Shown piece after piece: positions 1-11,500 of a stretch of 64,000 nt of DNA. A program made the position numbers and the translations under genes. The notes under the pieces are model-generated. The model was given only the letters and a program-made list of their open reading frames with translations, was not told where the DNA came from and did not search any database. Each line of letters begins with the position of its first letter. The first letter of the stretch is position 1. The stretch spans positions 1,302,001-1,366,000 of the forward strand of contig NZ_JACHJV010000001.1 of the NCBI RefSeq assembly GCF_014203855.1, given 5' to 3'. The DNA is from Kitasatospora kifunensis (GTDB lineage Bacteria; Actinomycetota; Actinomycetes; Streptomycetales; Streptomycetaceae).

Positions 1-1854
1 CAGCACAGCGGATACCTCGTCGAAGGCGGCCGCGAAGACCGGGAACGCCCGGTACAGCTCGCGCCCCATGCCGAGGCGCTGCGAGCCCTGCCCAGTAAAG
101 AGGAACGCCAGCTTCCCGTTACCGGCCACGGTGCCCGCAGCCGAGTCCAGGGCGGCCAGCAACTCCTCGGTGGAGCCGCCGACGGCCACCGCGCGGTGCT
201 CCCAGGAGGAGCGGGCGCAGGCCAGCGAGAAGGCCACCTCGGCCGGGTCCAGCTCGGGGCGGGCCTCGACCCAGGCGCGCAGGCGGCTCTTCTGCTCGGC
301 AAGCGCCTCGGGGGTGCGCGCCGACAGGAGCCACGGGACGGCCTCCAGCCGCGGCGCGGGGGTCAGCGCCGGGGCGTCGGCGCTCTGCGCCTCGGTCTCC
401 GTCTCGCTCTGCGCCTCGGTCTGCGGCTCGTTGTCCGCGTCGGCCTGCGGTTCGAGCGCCGGGGCCTGTTCGAGGACCACGTGCGCGTTGGTGCCGCTGA
501 TCCCGAACGAGGAGACCGCCGCTCGCCGGGGCCGTCCGCTCTCCGGCCACTGCTGGGCCTCGGTCAGCAGCCGTACCTCACCGGCCGTCCAGTCCACCTG
601 GGTGGAGGGGCGGTCCACGTGCAGGGTCTTGGGCAGCTCGCCGTGCCGCATCGCCTGCACCATCTTGATCACCCCGGCCACGCCCGCGGCCGCCTGGGTG
701 TGCCCGAGGTTGGACTTGATCGAGCCGAGCCACAGCGGCCGGCCCTCGGGCCGGTCCTGGCCGTAGGCCGCGAGCAGGGCCTGAGCCTCGATCGGGTCAC
801 CCAGCGAGGTCCCGGTGCCGTGCGCCTCGACCACGTCGACGTCCGCCGGCGAGACGCCGGCGCTCGCCAGCGCCTGCTTGATCACCCGCTGCTGGGAGGG
901 GCCGTTGGGCGCGGTGAGCCTGCTGCTGGCGCCGTCGGAGTTGATCGCGGTGCCCTTGACCACGCCCAGCACCCGGTGGCCGAGCCGCTGGGCGTCGGAG
1001 AGCCGCTCGACCAGCAGCATGCCCGCGCCCTCGCCCCAGCCGGTGCCGTCGGCACCGTCGGCGAAGGCCTTGCAGCGGCCGTCGGGGGCCAGGCCGCGCT
1101 GCCGGCTGAAGTCGATGAAGGTCTCGGGGGTGGACATCACGGTCACCCCGCCGGCCAGCGCCAGCGTGCACTCGCCCGACTGCAGCGCCTTCACCGCCCA
1201 GTGCAGGGCCACCAGCGAGGACGAGCAGGCCGTGTCGATGGTGACGGCGGGCCCCTCCAGGCCGAAGGTGTAGGCCACCCGGCCCGAGGCGACACTGGCG
1301 GCACTGCCGTTGGCCAGGTAGCCGTCGAGGTCGTCCGGCACCGAAAGCAGCCGGGTCGCGTAGTCGTTGTACATGACGCCGACGAAGACGCCGGTGCGAG
1401 AGCCGCGCAGCGCCGCGGGGACGATGCCGGCGTCCTCGAAGGCCTCGTAGGAGGTCTCGAGGAGCAGCCGCTGCTGCGGATCCATCGCCAGCGCCTCGCG
1501 CGGCGAGATGCCGAAGAAGTCGGGGTCGAAGTCGGCGGCGTCGTGCAGGAAGGCCCCGGTCCGCGCGTAGGTCTTGCCCGCCCGCGCGGGGTCGGGGTCG
1601 TAGAGCGACTCGACGTCCCAGCCCCGGTCGGCCGGGAAGTCCGACACCGCGTCGGCGCCGGCGGCCACCAGGTCCCACAGTTGCTCAGGCGTGGCTACCC
1701 CGCCGGGGTACCGGCAGGCCATCCCCACGATCGCGATCGGCTCGTGCGCGCGGTACTCCGACTCGCGCAGCCTGCGCCGTGTCTCGCGCAGATCCGAAGT
1801 GGTTCGCCTGAGATAGTCGAGCAGTCGGTCCTCGTTGTTCGCCAACGCAGCCAT
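1..1854 (-). CDS. Type I modular PKS, 5' part (docking-KS-start of AT), cut by window edge
   Basis: Seen: an open frame of 618 residues from ATG at 1854 to the window edge. Residues about 4-30 ([22 protein letters not shown]) form an N-terminal docking coiled coil. The ketosynthase follows from [15 protein letters not shown], with active-site Cys210 in DTACSSS, the HGTGT motif and the [11 protein letters not shown] lysine/histidine region. An acyltransferase then begins ([16 protein letters not shown]) and is lost at base 1. Family knowledge: this is an extension module that accepts its chain from an upstream PKS through docking. Inference: the FLFTGQG/GMGREL start resembles the malonyl-type ATs of this cluster. 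The docking helix fits the acidic C-terminal tail of the PKS ending at 5596, so this gene probably encodes module 5 onward. It has its own promoter (see 1922-1968) and is separated from the other PKS genes by the LAL regulator. Confidence 0.93.
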   Translation of the reverse strand, partial: MAALANNEDRLLDYLRRTTSDLRETRRRLRESEYRAHEPIAIVGMACRYPGGVATPEQLWDLVAAGADAVSDFPADRGWDVESLYDPDPARAGKTYARTGAFLHDAADFDPDFFGISPREALAMDPQQRLLLETSYEAFEDAGIVPAALRGSRTGVFVGVMYNDYATRLLSVPDDLDGYLANGSAASVASGRVAYTFGLEGPAVTIDTACSSSLVALHWAVKALQSGECTLALAGGVTVMSTPETFIDFSRQRGLAPDGRCKAFADGADGTGWGEGAGMLLVERLSDAQRLGHRVLGVVKGTAINSDGASSRLTAPNGPSQQRVIKQALASAGVSPADVDVVEAHGTGTSLGDPIEAQALLAAYGQDRPEGRPLWLGSIKSNLGHTQAAAGVAGVIKMVQAMRHGELPKTLHVDRPSTQVDWTAGEVRLLTEAQQWPESGRPRRAAVSSFGISGTNAHVVLEQAPALEPQADADNEPQTEAQSETETEAQSADAPALTPAPRLEAVPWLLSARTPEALAEQKSRLRAWVEARPELDPAEVAFSLACARSSWEHRAVAVGGSTEELLAALDSAAGTVAGNGKLAFLFTGQGSQRLGMGRELYRAFPVFAAAFDEVSAVL

Positions 1855-1921
1855 CCGATCGGGATCGAAGCCTTCGGAAACGCGGGATCCCGGCTCGTCG
1901 GTCCATGTCCCCGCCTTTGGG

Positions 1922-1968
1922 AGGCTAGGGAGCAGGGGGTGTCGGGGTCACCCCCTACCGCCCCCTGG
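1922..1968 (-). promoter_or_regulatory. Predicted activator-dependent promoter of the partial PKS gene
   Basis: On the coding (minus) strand there is a direct repeat AGGGG-GCGGT-AGGGG (1966-1952). Exactly 24 bases later comes a -10-like TAGCCT (1927-1922), about 70 bases before the ATG at 1854. The same arrangement with identical spacing occurs at 35714-35758 and 35814-35858. The direct repeat ends just upstream of where a -35 would lie, as expected for an activator that contacts RNA polymerase. The role is inferred. Confidence 0.6.
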
Positions 1969-2090
1969 ATCGGCCCCGACCCCTCATTCCGTAGCGTGTC
2001 GAATGCCGCGCCGATTGGCCCGCCGACATGGCGGCCACCACCACCGGACCTGCGCGGATCGCCACAGCCGACCGCTGAGCGAGACCGATG

Positions 2091-2123
2091 TTGACAACGT
2101 TGGCAGGCCCAACATAACGTCAA
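2091..2123. promoter_or_regulatory. Imperfect inverted repeat, possible operator
   Basis: Blocks TTGAC (2091-2095) and GTTGG (2099-2103) are mirrored by CCAAC (2109-2113) and GTCAA (2119-2123), with inner spacers of 3 and 5 bases. It lies 340-373 bases upstream of the LAL start and about 240 bases upstream of the PKS start. No regulator can be assigned. Confidence 0.25.
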
Positions 2124-2463
2124 GTCGGGTTTGGGGCACGGGAAGAGCCCCCCTGAGCAGCCACAAGTCCACGACAACCCAGAGCAGCCGGGCAAGCCCG
2201 CCCGACCGCTGGGAGGTCTGGACCAGTCCGAGAATTCAACAGCGCCATCCCTGCCACCCACCCCACGCGGAAACACCGGTGGGCGGCGGAAATTCTCATG
2301 ATGACATGCACATGAATTTTTGATGTAAAGCAGATTTCACAGCCGCGTTACCACCGATTCTCGTCGCGGCGGTGAGGATATTGTTTCAGGGGACCCGTGG
2401 GGGCGGGCGCCCCAGTAATGTCTTTTGCGGATTCATTCAAGAATACTGGCCACGGGGGAGGTC

Positions 2464-5394
2464 ATGGTGCGCCTGTACGAGCGCCACCGAGAGCTTGGGA
2501 CCCTACGCGACGCGTTCGCCGAGTGCGTCGCCGGAGCAGGACAGCTTGTCATCGTCACCGGCGGCCCGGGAGTCGGGAAGACCGAGCTGCTCCACGAGTT
2601 CGCGAACGCCGCGGGCAAGGCCGGCGCTCGGCTGCTGACCGCGATCGGCTGCCCTCGGGAGCGGGCCGAGCCGATGAGCGCCATCCGGGAACTGCTGCAC
2701 AGCGGCGAACTCCCGACGGACGTCCTGGAAGGCTCGTTACAGCCTGATCCCGAAGTCAACTCAGCGTCAAGCACCGGATACCGGACGGCATCAAGTCGAC
2801 TGGACCACGGCGGCACGCAATACGCCCCGGAAACCCTCCTCCAAGCGGCGTCCGCGCCGATCTTGAAGTTGGCCAGAGAACGTCCTCTGGTCATCTCCAT
2901 CGACGACGCCCATCTTCTGGACACCCAGTCCCTGCAGACCCTGCTGTACCTCCTGCGGCGGATCAGAAACAAGCGGGTCATGGTGATCTGTGCCGGCTGG
3001 GAACAGTCCGCGCTGCCGGACCCGCTCATCCACGACGGCCTCAGCCGCCAACCGCACCGCCGGGTCCGGCTGGCGCCGCTGTCCGAGCAGGGCGTGGCCC
3101 GGATGCTCGCCGCCCAGGCCACCGAGCCGCTGCCCGCCGAGATCAGCGCCACCTACCACCAGGTGACCGGCGGAAACCCCATGCTGGTGCACGCCCTGCT
3201 GGACGACGGCACCCAGTTCGGCACCGAACTCGGTGAGCCCGTGCCGAGCATCGCCTACCGGCAGGCGGTGCTGGCCTGCCTCTACCGCGGCGAGCCCAGA
3301 CACCTCTCCGTCGCCAGAGCACTGGCCGCCCTCGGCGACTACGCCAGCGCCCAGACCACCGCGCTGCTGCTGTCGACCAGCCCCGACGCGGTGCAGGTCG
3401 TGGTCGACGTGCTGGGCTCCACCGGCCTGCTCGACGGCTACCGCTTCCGCCTGCCCGCCGCCGCCAACGCGGTGTTGAGCGATCTCGACCCCGCGGAGTG
3501 CTCGCGACTGCACGGCGAGATCGCCCGGCTGCTCTATCTGGACGGGGCGCCCGCACCCGTGGTGACCAACCACCTCATGGCCGCGGGCCAGGTCGACGAG
3601 CCCTGGGGACTGTCGGTGCTGCGGCTGGCCTCCGAGCAGGCGCTGGCCGCGGACGAGGTCGAACAGTCCACCGGCTACCTGCGCCTGGCCCTGCGCGAGT
3701 CCGCGGACGAGCAGGAGCGGCACACCCTCTCCACCGCGCTGGCGCGGGCGGAGTGGCGGGTGAACCCGGCCGCCGTGACCCCGCACCTCGAACCGCTCTA
3801 CCAGAACGTGCTGGCCGAGGACCTGGACGCGCGCGACGCGGCCACCGTGGTGCGGCACATGCTCTGGCAGGGCGAGACCGGCCTCGCGGACGAGGCCGTG
3901 ACGGCGCTGACCTCCTCCCTCGACCCGGGCGACGCCCATGTGCTCGCCGAGGTGGAGTTCGTCCGGCACTGCTTCTACGGCGTGCCCCGGGTCAGCCATC
4001 GCGGTGACCTCGCCAAGATGGCCACCCTGGAACGGGCCACCAGCGGCAAGGTGAACACCCTGTGGGCCACGGTGGCCCTGCTGGTCAGCGGGGACGTCAG
4101 CGCCGAGTCGGTGTCGCAGGTGACCGAGGCCCTGCAGAGCGGCCAGGTCAGCGACCTGAAACTGGAACTGACGGTCATCTCGCTGCTGGTCATCGCCTTC
4201 ACCGGCCAGGCCGAGACCGCGATCGAGGTCTGCGAGGCGCTGCTGAGCGATTCGCTGCGGCGCGGGACCACGACCTGGCAGGCGCTGCTGCTCAGCGTCC
4301 GAGCCCAGGTCGCCCTGCTGCAGGGCGACCTGGTCACCGCGGAGGCCAAGGCCACCGAGGCGCTCGAACTGCTGAACTCCCGGGCCTGGGGCGTCCTGAT
4401 CGGCCTGCCGCTGTCGACGGCGATCTTCGCCAACACGGCCATGGGCCGGCACGAGACCACGACCCACCTGCTGCGGCGCAAGGTGCCGGACAGCATGTTC
4501 AACACCGTCTTCGGCGTCCAGTACCTGCGCGCCCGGGGACACCACTACCTGTCCACCGAGCGGCCGTTCGCGGCGCTGAACGACTTCGAGACCTGCGGGC
4601 ACCTGATGCGTGAACGCAACCCCGACCTGCAGCCGCTGGTCCCCTGGCGCACCGACCTGGCCCAGGCCAACCTGCGGATCGGCAAGACCCGGGTCGCCAA
4701 GGAGCTGGCGGAGGAGCAGGTCGCCCAGCGCCACCCGCTGGGCACCCGCACGCGGGCGATCGCCCTGCGGGTGCTGGCCGGCACCAGCCAGCCGCGGCAT
4801 CGCACCGCGCTGCTGCGCGAGTCGATCGACCTGCTGCAGGCCTGCGGCGACCGGCTGGAACTCGCGCTGGCCTTCGCCGACCTGTCCGCCACCCACTACG
4901 AGCTCGGCGACTACGCCAGAGCCCGCCTGGTGGCGCGTCAGGCCGCCCAGGAGGCCGGCGACGGCGAGCCGCAGACGGCGGCGGACGGCGGGGTGCCGCA
5001 GAGCGATCCGGTGCCCACCGACTCGCCTGCCGCCCCCTCCCCCGCCACCGCGCCCAGCCCCTCCCCCGCCACCGGCCCCGCGGCCACCCCGGTTGCCGAC
5101 TCCGCCTCGCTGCTCAGCGACGCCGAGAGCCGGGTCGCCGTCCTGGCCGCGCTCGGCTACACCAACCGTGAGATCAGCGGCCGCATCCATGTGACGGTCA
5201 GCACGGTCGAACAGCACCTCACCCGCGTGTACCGGAAGTTGAACGTCGCCAGCCGCACCGAACTGCCGTCCAAGCTCCTGGAACGCCAGATCCCCGCGCT
5301 GCCCGAGCACCGGTCGGCCACCGATCGCCGTCCTCGTCAGCACGCCGTGGCCACCAAGGAACTTCCACCGCTCTGGCGCCGGTTGGCGCTGTAA
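2464..5394 (+). CDS. LAL-family (large ATP-binding LuxR) pathway regulator with TTA codon
   Basis: A 976-residue probable transcriptional activator of the macrolactam cluster. The ATG at 2464 is chosen because GGGGGAGG lies 3 bases upstream; an in-frame TTG at 2425 lacks such a site. Seen: Walker A GGPGVGKT (residues 33-40), Walker B ISIDDAH (Asp147), a long helical middle region, a Pro/Ala/Ser-rich linker (about 850-880), and a C-terminal LuxR helix-turn-helix (about 883-945; NREISGRIHVTVSTVEQHLTRVYRKL). Length and order are standard for LAL proteins. Residue 92 is Leu encoded by TTA (2737-2739), so translation should depend on the bldA leucyl-tRNA. It stands alone between two PKS genes and ends at a two-hairpin terminator. 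Inference: it binds the AGGGG-N5-AGGGG promoters. It lacks an obvious copy of that repeat at its own start. Confidence 0.93.
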   Translation: MVRLYERHRELGTLRDAFAECVAGAGQLVIVTGGPGVGKTELLHEFANAAGKAGARLLTAIGCPRERAEPMSAIRELLHSGELPTDVLEGSLQPDPEVNSASSTGYRTASSRLDHGGTQYAPETLLQAASAPILKLARERPLVISIDDAHLLDTQSLQTLLYLLRRIRNKRVMVICAGWEQSALPDPLIHDGLSRQPHRRVRLAPLSEQGVARMLAAQATEPLPAEISATYHQVTGGNPMLVHALLDDGTQFGTELGEPVPSIAYRQAVLACLYRGEPRHLSVARALAALGDYASAQTTALLLSTSPDAVQVVVDVLGSTGLLDGYRFRLPAAANAVLSDLDPAECSRLHGEIARLLYLDGAPAPVVTNHLMAAGQVDEPWGLSVLRLASEQALAADEVEQSTGYLRLALRESADEQERHTLSTALARAEWRVNPAAVTPHLEPLYQNVLAEDLDARDAATVVRHMLWQGETGLADEAVTALTSSLDPGDAHVLAEVEFVRHCFYGVPRVSHRGDLAKMATLERATSGKVNTLWATVALLVSGDVSAESVSQVTEALQSGQVSDLKLELTVISLLVIAFTGQAETAIEVCEALLSDSLRRGTTTWQALLLSVRAQVALLQGDLVTAEAKATEALELLNSRAWGVLIGLPLSTAIFANTAMGRHETTTHLLRRKVPDSMFNTVFGVQYLRARGHHYLSTERPFAALNDFETCGHLMRERNPDLQPLVPWRTDLAQANLRIGKTRVAKELAEEQVAQRHPLGTRTRAIALRVLAGTSQPRHRTALLRESIDLLQACGDRLELALAFADLSATHYELGDYARARLVARQAAQEAGDGEPQTAADGGVPQSDPVPTDSPAAPSPATAPSPSPATGPAATPVADSASLLSDAESRVAVLAALGYTNREISGRIHVTVSTVEQHLTRVYRKLNVASRTELPSKLLERQIPALPEHRSATDRRPRQHAVATKELPPLWRRLAL

Positions 5395-5420
5395 GGCCTG
5401 CTGAAATCCCTGCTGCCTGA

Positions 5421-5475
5421 CGCCGAAGCCGCCGCGTCCGAACTGCCCTGCGGGCAGTCGGCGGCGGCTTCGGCG
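5421..5475. terminator. Terminator of LAL regulator (convergent side)
   Basis: Fifteen-base perfect stem CGCCGAAGCCGCCGC (5421-5435) with its complement at 5461-5475. A smaller hairpin (ACTGCCC/GGGCAGT) fills the loop. It lies 27 bases after the TAA of the regulator. Confidence 0.8.
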
Positions 5476-5545
5476 TTGGCGCACCATCGGGAGGGCTCCT
5501 TCCAAGGATCGGGTACCGGACGGGGCGAGGGCTGAGGCGGATGGG

Positions 5546-5589
5546 CCGGGAGGGCGGTGCCGGTGTTGTCACCGGCACCGCCCTCCCGG
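5546..5589. terminator. Terminator of the PKS operon, perfect 20-bp stem
   Basis: Arms 5546-5565 and 5570-5589 are perfectly complementary over 20 bases around a TTGT loop. The stem sits 6 bases beyond the stop codon of the minus-strand PKS gene. With 5421-5475 it separates two convergent transcription units. Confidence 0.85.
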
Positions 5590-5595
5590 TTCCTG

Positions 5596-8500
5596 CTAGT
5601 CGAACTTGCCGAGCTCGTCGTCCAGGAGGTCGAAGAGCTCGTCGGCGGTGGCCGTGCCCAGCTCCGGGCCGCTCTGCTCGGCGGGCTCCGGGTGCAGGTC
5701 GCCGGTCCACTTGGCGGTCAGCGCCCGCAGCCGCAGGGCCACCCGGGAGCGCTGCTCCTCGTTGACCGAGTCGACCGAGGCGGCTGCCTCCAGCAGCGAC
5801 TCCAGGCGGATCACCTCGGCCTCGACATCCGGCGCACCGTCCGCGTCCTCGACCAGTTCGTCGAAGAGGTGGTCGGCGATGGCCACCGGGGTCGGGTAGT
5901 CGAAGGTGAGGGTGGAGGACAGACGCAGGCCGGTGTCGGCGCTGATCCGGTTGCGCAGCTCCAGCGCGGAGAGCGAGTCCACGCCCAGCTCACCGAACCC
6001 GCGCTCCGGGTCCACCGCCTCGGCGCCCGGGTGTCCGAGCACCTCGGCGACGTGGCCGCGCACCGTCTCCAGCAGCAACTGCCTGCTCTCCACCGGGGAG
6101 AGCGCCGCGAGCCGCTCGGGCAGCGGGGTCAGCTGCGGCTTGTCGCTCACGGCCGGCCCTGCCTGGGCGGTGCGGCGGGCGGGGGTCCGGGCGGCCAGCG
6201 CGCGGACCATCGCAGGCGCCTGCTCGGTCGGCTGCACCCGCATCGGCAGGAGCAGCGAGCGGTCCGAGGTCAGCGCCCGGTCGAAGAGCGCGAGCGCCCG
6301 CTCGACCGGGAGCGGCTGGATACCGTCCCGGGAGAGCCGGCGCAGCTCCGCCTCGCCGAGCGAGCCGGCCATCCCGGAGCCGGTGTCCCACAGGCCCCAG
6401 CCGAGCGAGAGCGCGGGGAGCCCGGCCGAGTGCCGCTGGGCGGCCAGGGCGTCCAGGAAGGCGTTGGCCGCCGCGTAGTTGCCCTGCCCGGCGGCCCCGA
6501 GGGTGGCGGCGGCCGAGGAGAACAGGACGAAGGCGGCCAGGTCCAGGCCCGCGGTCAGCTCGTGCAGGTGCCAGGCCGCGTCCGCCTTGGGTCGCAGCAC
6601 CGCGTCCAGGCGCTCCTCGGTGAGCGCCGAGATCAGGCCGTCGTCCAGGACCCCGGCGGCGTGCACCACCGCCGTCAGCGGGTGCTCGGCGGGGATGGCG
6701 CCGAGCAGCGCGGCCATCGCCTCGCGGTCGGCGGCGTCGCAGGCGGCCACCGTCACGGTCGCGCCCAGCTCGGCCAGGTCCGCCAACTCCTCGGGCAGGA
6801 CGCCGGTGCGGCTGGTCAGCAGCAGGTGCTTGACGCCGTGCTCGTTCACCAGGTGCCGGGCGAGCAGGCGGCCGAGGCTGCCGGTGCCGCCCGTGATGAG
6901 CACGGTGCCCTGCGGGTCCAGCGGGCCGACGCTCCCGGAGGCCGTGGCCTCGGCCAGCCTCGGGACGTACGCCTGGCCGGCCCGCAGCGCCAACTCCGGT
7001 TCGCCGGTGGCCACCGCCGCCGCAAGCGCGGCCTCGGAGGCGGGGTCCTCGTCGAGGTCAACCAGGACCAGGCGGTCGGGGTGTTCGACGGCCGCCGCCC
7101 GCACCAGGCCCCAGATCCCGGCCTGCGCGAGGTCCGGCGCTCCGTCCACGCCCACCGCTCCCCGGGTGACGACCACCAGGGGCGCGCCCTCGGCGCGGTC
7201 CTCGGTGAGGCGCTCCTGGAGGACGGCCAGGGCACGGTGCCCGGCCGCACTGGCCAGTGCCGGGGCGTACGAGGTGTCCGAGCCGTCGACGGCGATGGTC
7301 ACGGTGTCCGGTTCGAGCTCCGGGGCAGCCGCCAACGGCACCGGCACCCAGTGCAGTTCGAACAGGTCGCCGGAGCCGGAGCCCCCGGCGGTAGCGGCCG
7401 CGGCCGCGTTCAGCTGCTCGGCGGACACCTGCCGGATCCGCAGCGCGCAGACCACGGCGACCGGTGCGCCGGCGCCGTCGAAGAGCTGCAGGCTCAGCTG
7501 CTCGGTGCTCTGCGGGGTGAGCCGCAGCCGCAGGGCCGAGGCGCCCGCCGCGTACAGCGTCACGCCCTCCCAGGAGAACGGCAGGGTCATCACCGTCGGG
7601 TCCTGGCCGTCCAGCAGGTCGATGGCGTGCAGCGCGGAGTCCAGCAGCGCGGGGTGCAGACCGAAGCCGGACTGCTCGGCCCCCTCGGGCAGGGCGAGCT
7701 CGGCGTAGACCTCCTCGCCGAGCCGCCAGGCGGCCCGCAGGCAGCGGAACAACGGGCCGTAGCCGTACCCCTGGTCGGCCAGGCGGTCGTAGCTTCCGTC
7801 GAGGTCGACGGGCACGGCACCGGCCGGCGGCCAGACCTGGAGCGCGGCGGGTTCCGGCGCGCTGAGCGGAGCCAGCACGCCGGTGGCGTGCCTGGTCCAG
7901 GCGGCGCCGCTCTCCTCGGTGCGGGCGTGCACGGTGACCGGGCGGCGCCCGGAGTCGTCGCTCGCGCCGGTGACCACCTGGAGCTGGATCCCGCCCTGCG
8001 CGGGCAGCACCAGCGGCCGTTCGATGGCCAACTCCTCGACCAGGGCGTTGCCCACGCGGTCGCCCGCCTGGACCGCCAGTTCCACGAAGGCGCTGCCGGG
8101 CAGCAGCACCACGTCGGCGACGGCGTGGTCGGCCAGCCACGGGTGGGTGCTCAGCGAGAGGCGTCCGGTCAGCGCGATGGTGTCGCTCTCCGCCAGCCTG
8201 AGCTCGGCGCCGAGCAGCGGGTGCCCGGCGGCCGCCTGGCCGAAGCCGGCTGCCTCGCCCGGCCCTGACGGTCCGTCCTCCAGCCAGAGCCGCCGGCGCT
8301 GGAAGGCGTACGTCGGCAGGTCGATCCGGCGCACCGCCGCAGAGCCGTAGAGCCGCTCCCAGTCGATCGGGACGCCGCGCACCTGCAGTGCGCCCAACGC
8401 GGTGGCCAGGGCGAGGGGTTCCTCCTTGTCCCGGCGCAGCACGGAGATCAGCGCCGAGCGCTCGGGGTCGGCCAGGCAGTGCGTGCCCATGGTGGAGAGC

Positions 8501-11500
8501 ACCGCGTCGGGGCCCAGCTCCAGGAAGGTGCGGACCTGCTCGGCCTCCAGGGTGCGGATCCCGTCGGCGAAGCGGACGGCCTCGCGCACGTGGCGCACCC
8601 AGTACTCGGGCGAGGTCAGCTCTTCGGTGGTGGCCCGCTCGCCGGTCAGGGTGGAGACGATCGGCACGGTCGGCGCGGCGAACGTGAGGCCGCGCGCCAC
8701 CTCGGCGAACTGCGCCAGCATCGGGTCCATCAGCGGCGAGTGGAACGCGTGGCTGACCCGCAGGCGCTTGGTCCTGCGGTGGGTGAAGGCGGCCTCAAGG
8801 GCGGCCACCGCCTCCTCGGCGCCGGACACCACGACGGCGTTCGGCCCGTTGACGGCGGCGATGCTCACGGCCTCCCCGAGGTGCGGCAGCACCTCCTCCT
8901 CGGTGGCGTCGACGGCCAGCATCGCGCCACCGGCGGGCAGCGCCTGCATCAGGCGGCCGCGGGCCGCGACCAGGCGGGCGGCGTCCGCAAGGCTCAGGAC
9001 GCCCGCGACGTGGGCGGCGCTCAGCTCGCCGATGGAGTGCCCGGCCAGGAAGTCCGGCCTGATGCCCCAGGACTCCAGCAGCCTGAAGAGCGAGACCTCC
9101 AGGGCGAACAGGGCGCTCTGGGTGTAGCGGGTCTGGTCGAGCAGCTCGGCGTCCTGGTCGAAGATCAGCTCCCGCAGCGGACGGTCGAGATGCGTGTCCA
9201 GCTGCCCGCAGACCTCGTCGAAGGCACGCTGGAAGACCGGGTGACGCTGGTACAACTCCCGCCCCATGCCGGGGCGTTGTGCGCCCTGGCCGGTGAACAG
9301 GAAGGCCAGCTTGCCCGCCACCGGCTTGCCGCGCAGCACCCCGGGCGCTGCTTCGCCGGCCGCCAACGCGGCCAGCGAGGCGGCGAGTTCGTCCCGGTCG
9401 CGGGCGATCAGTGCGGCCCGGTGGCCGAGCTCGGAGCGACCGGTGGCCAGTGAGAAGGCGAGGTCGGCGATCGGCGCGTCCACCAGGGCGGTCAGCTTCG
9501 CCGCCTGGGCCGCCAGCGCCTCCGGGGTGGCCCCGGAGACCAGCACGGGCAGCAGCGGAGCCTCGGTGCCCGCCGGTTCGGCGAGCTGCTCGGTGACGGC
9601 CTCGATGATGGTGTGGGCGTTGGTGCCGCTGATCCCGAAGGAGGAGATCCCCGCGCGGCGCGGGCGCTGGGTCTCGGGCCAGTCCTGAGCCTCGGTCAGC
9701 AGCTTGACCTCGCCCGCCGACCAGTCCACCTTGCTGGAGGGCTGGTCCACGTGCAGGGTCCTGGGCAGCACGCCGTGGCGCATCGCCTGCACCATCTTGA
9801 TCACGCCGGCGACACCGGCGGCGGCCTGGGTGTGGCCGATGTTCGACTTGATCGAGCCCAGCCAGAGCGGCCGGTCCGCCGAGCGGCCCTGGCCGTAGGT
9901 GGCCAGCAGCGCCTGCGCCTCGATCGGGTCGCCCAGCGTGGTGCCGGTGCCGTGGGCTTCCACCACGTCGACCTCGGTCGCCGACAGCCCGGCGCTCGCC
10001 AAGGCCTGACGGATCACCCGCTGCTGGGACGGACCGTTGGGCGCGGTCAGCCCGTTCGAGGCACCGTCCTGGTTCACCGCGGAACCACGGACCACCGCCA
10101 GCACCTCGTGCCCGTTGCGCCGGGCATCCGAGAGGCGCTCCAACAGCAGCATCCCGGCGCCCTCGGAGAGCGTGGTGCCGTCCGCGCCGTCGGCGAAGGA
10201 CTTCGCCCGGCCGTCGGCGGCCAGATTGCGCTGCCTGCTGAAGTCCACGAACGTGTCCACGGTGGACATCACCGAGACACCGCCGGCCAGGGCGAGCGTG
10301 CACTCGCCGCCGCGCAGCGCCTGCGCCGCCAGGTGCAGGGCGACCAGCGAGGAGGAGCAGGCGGTGTCCACCGAGAGGGTGGGGCCCTCCAGGCCCAGGG
10401 TGTAGGCGACCCGCCCGGAGGCCACGCTGCCCAGGCTGCCGTTGCCCAGGTAGTCCCGCACGTCCTCCGGCGCGTTGCTGAGCCTGCTGCCGTAGTCGTG
10501 GTACATCACCCCGGCGAACACGCCGGTGGCGCTGCCGCGCACCGAGTACGGGTCGATGCCGGCGCGCTCCAGCGCCTCCCAGGAGGTCTCCAGGAGCAGG
10601 CGCTGCTGCGGGTCCATCGCGATCGCCTCGCGCGGCGAGATGCCGAAGAAGTCCGGCTCGAAGTCGGCGGCGTCGTGCAGGAATCCGCCCTCGCGGGAGT
10701 ACGTGCGACCGGCCTTGCCCGGCTCGGGGTCGTAGAGCCCCTCGATGTCCCAGCCACGGTCGGCCGGGAACTGCGAGATGCCGTCGCCGCCATCCGCCAG
10801 CAGCTGCCACAGCTCCTCGGGCGTGCTGACACCACCGGGGAAGCGGCAGGCCATCGCCACGATCGCGATCGGCTCGTCGGTGCTCTGCTGCGCGGCGGCT
10901 GCGGGTTCCAGGACCGGCTCGGCGGAGCCGAAGAGTTCGGCCTTGAGGTAGCCGACCAGGGTGGTGGGGTCCGGGTAGTCGAAGACCAGGGTGGCCGGCA
11001 GTCGCAGTCCGACCGCCAGGCCCAGCCGGTTGCGCAGCTCCACCGCCGTCAGCGAGTCGAAGCCCCAGTCCCTGAAGGCCCGTCGCGGATCCAGCACCAT
11101 GTCCGAGTCGTGGCCGAGCACGGCGGCGACATGGGTGCGGACCAGCTCGAAGAGGGCCGCCTCGCGCTCGGCCTGCCCGAGGGCGGTCAGCTTGTCCAGC
11201 GCGCTGCCCGCGGAGGTGCTCGCCGCTGCCGCAGTGCGCCGGGCGGCCGGACGGAGCAGGCCGCGCAGCACCGGGGAGGGCGTGCCCGCCGAGCGCAGCG
11301 CGGGCAGGTCCAGGCCGATCGGCACCAGCAGCGCCCGGTCCCCGGCCAACGCGAGGTCGAAGAGCGCCAGGCCCTCGGCGGTGGCGATCGGACGCACCCC
11401 GGACCTGGCCATCCGCACCACGTCCGCCTCGCTCAGGTGGGCGGTCATCCCGGTGCGCTGCTCCCAGAAGCCCCAGGCCAGCGAGAGGCCTGGCAGGCCG

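Larger units (their letters stand above)
1855..2463. other. Divergent intergenic region between PKS and LAL regulator
   Basis: A 609-base non-coding stretch between divergent genes. It carries the AGGGG-repeat promoter for the PKS (1922-1968) and an imperfect inverted repeat at 2091-2123 (TTGAC, GTTGG, CCAAC, GTCAA blocks). A second inverted repeat, AAATTC (2290-2295) with GAATTT (2314-2319) and three CATG boxes between them, lies nearer the regulator. Several antisense open frames cross the region but none has a ribosome site or recognisable protein content. From about 2280 to 2400 it is more AT-rich than the rest, consistent with the regulator's promoter. Confidence 0.5.

Noticed and set aside
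2791..5505. Minus-strand open frame of 904 residues
   Set aside because: Antisense of the LAL regulator, which has Walker and helix-turn-helix motifs and a good ribosome site.
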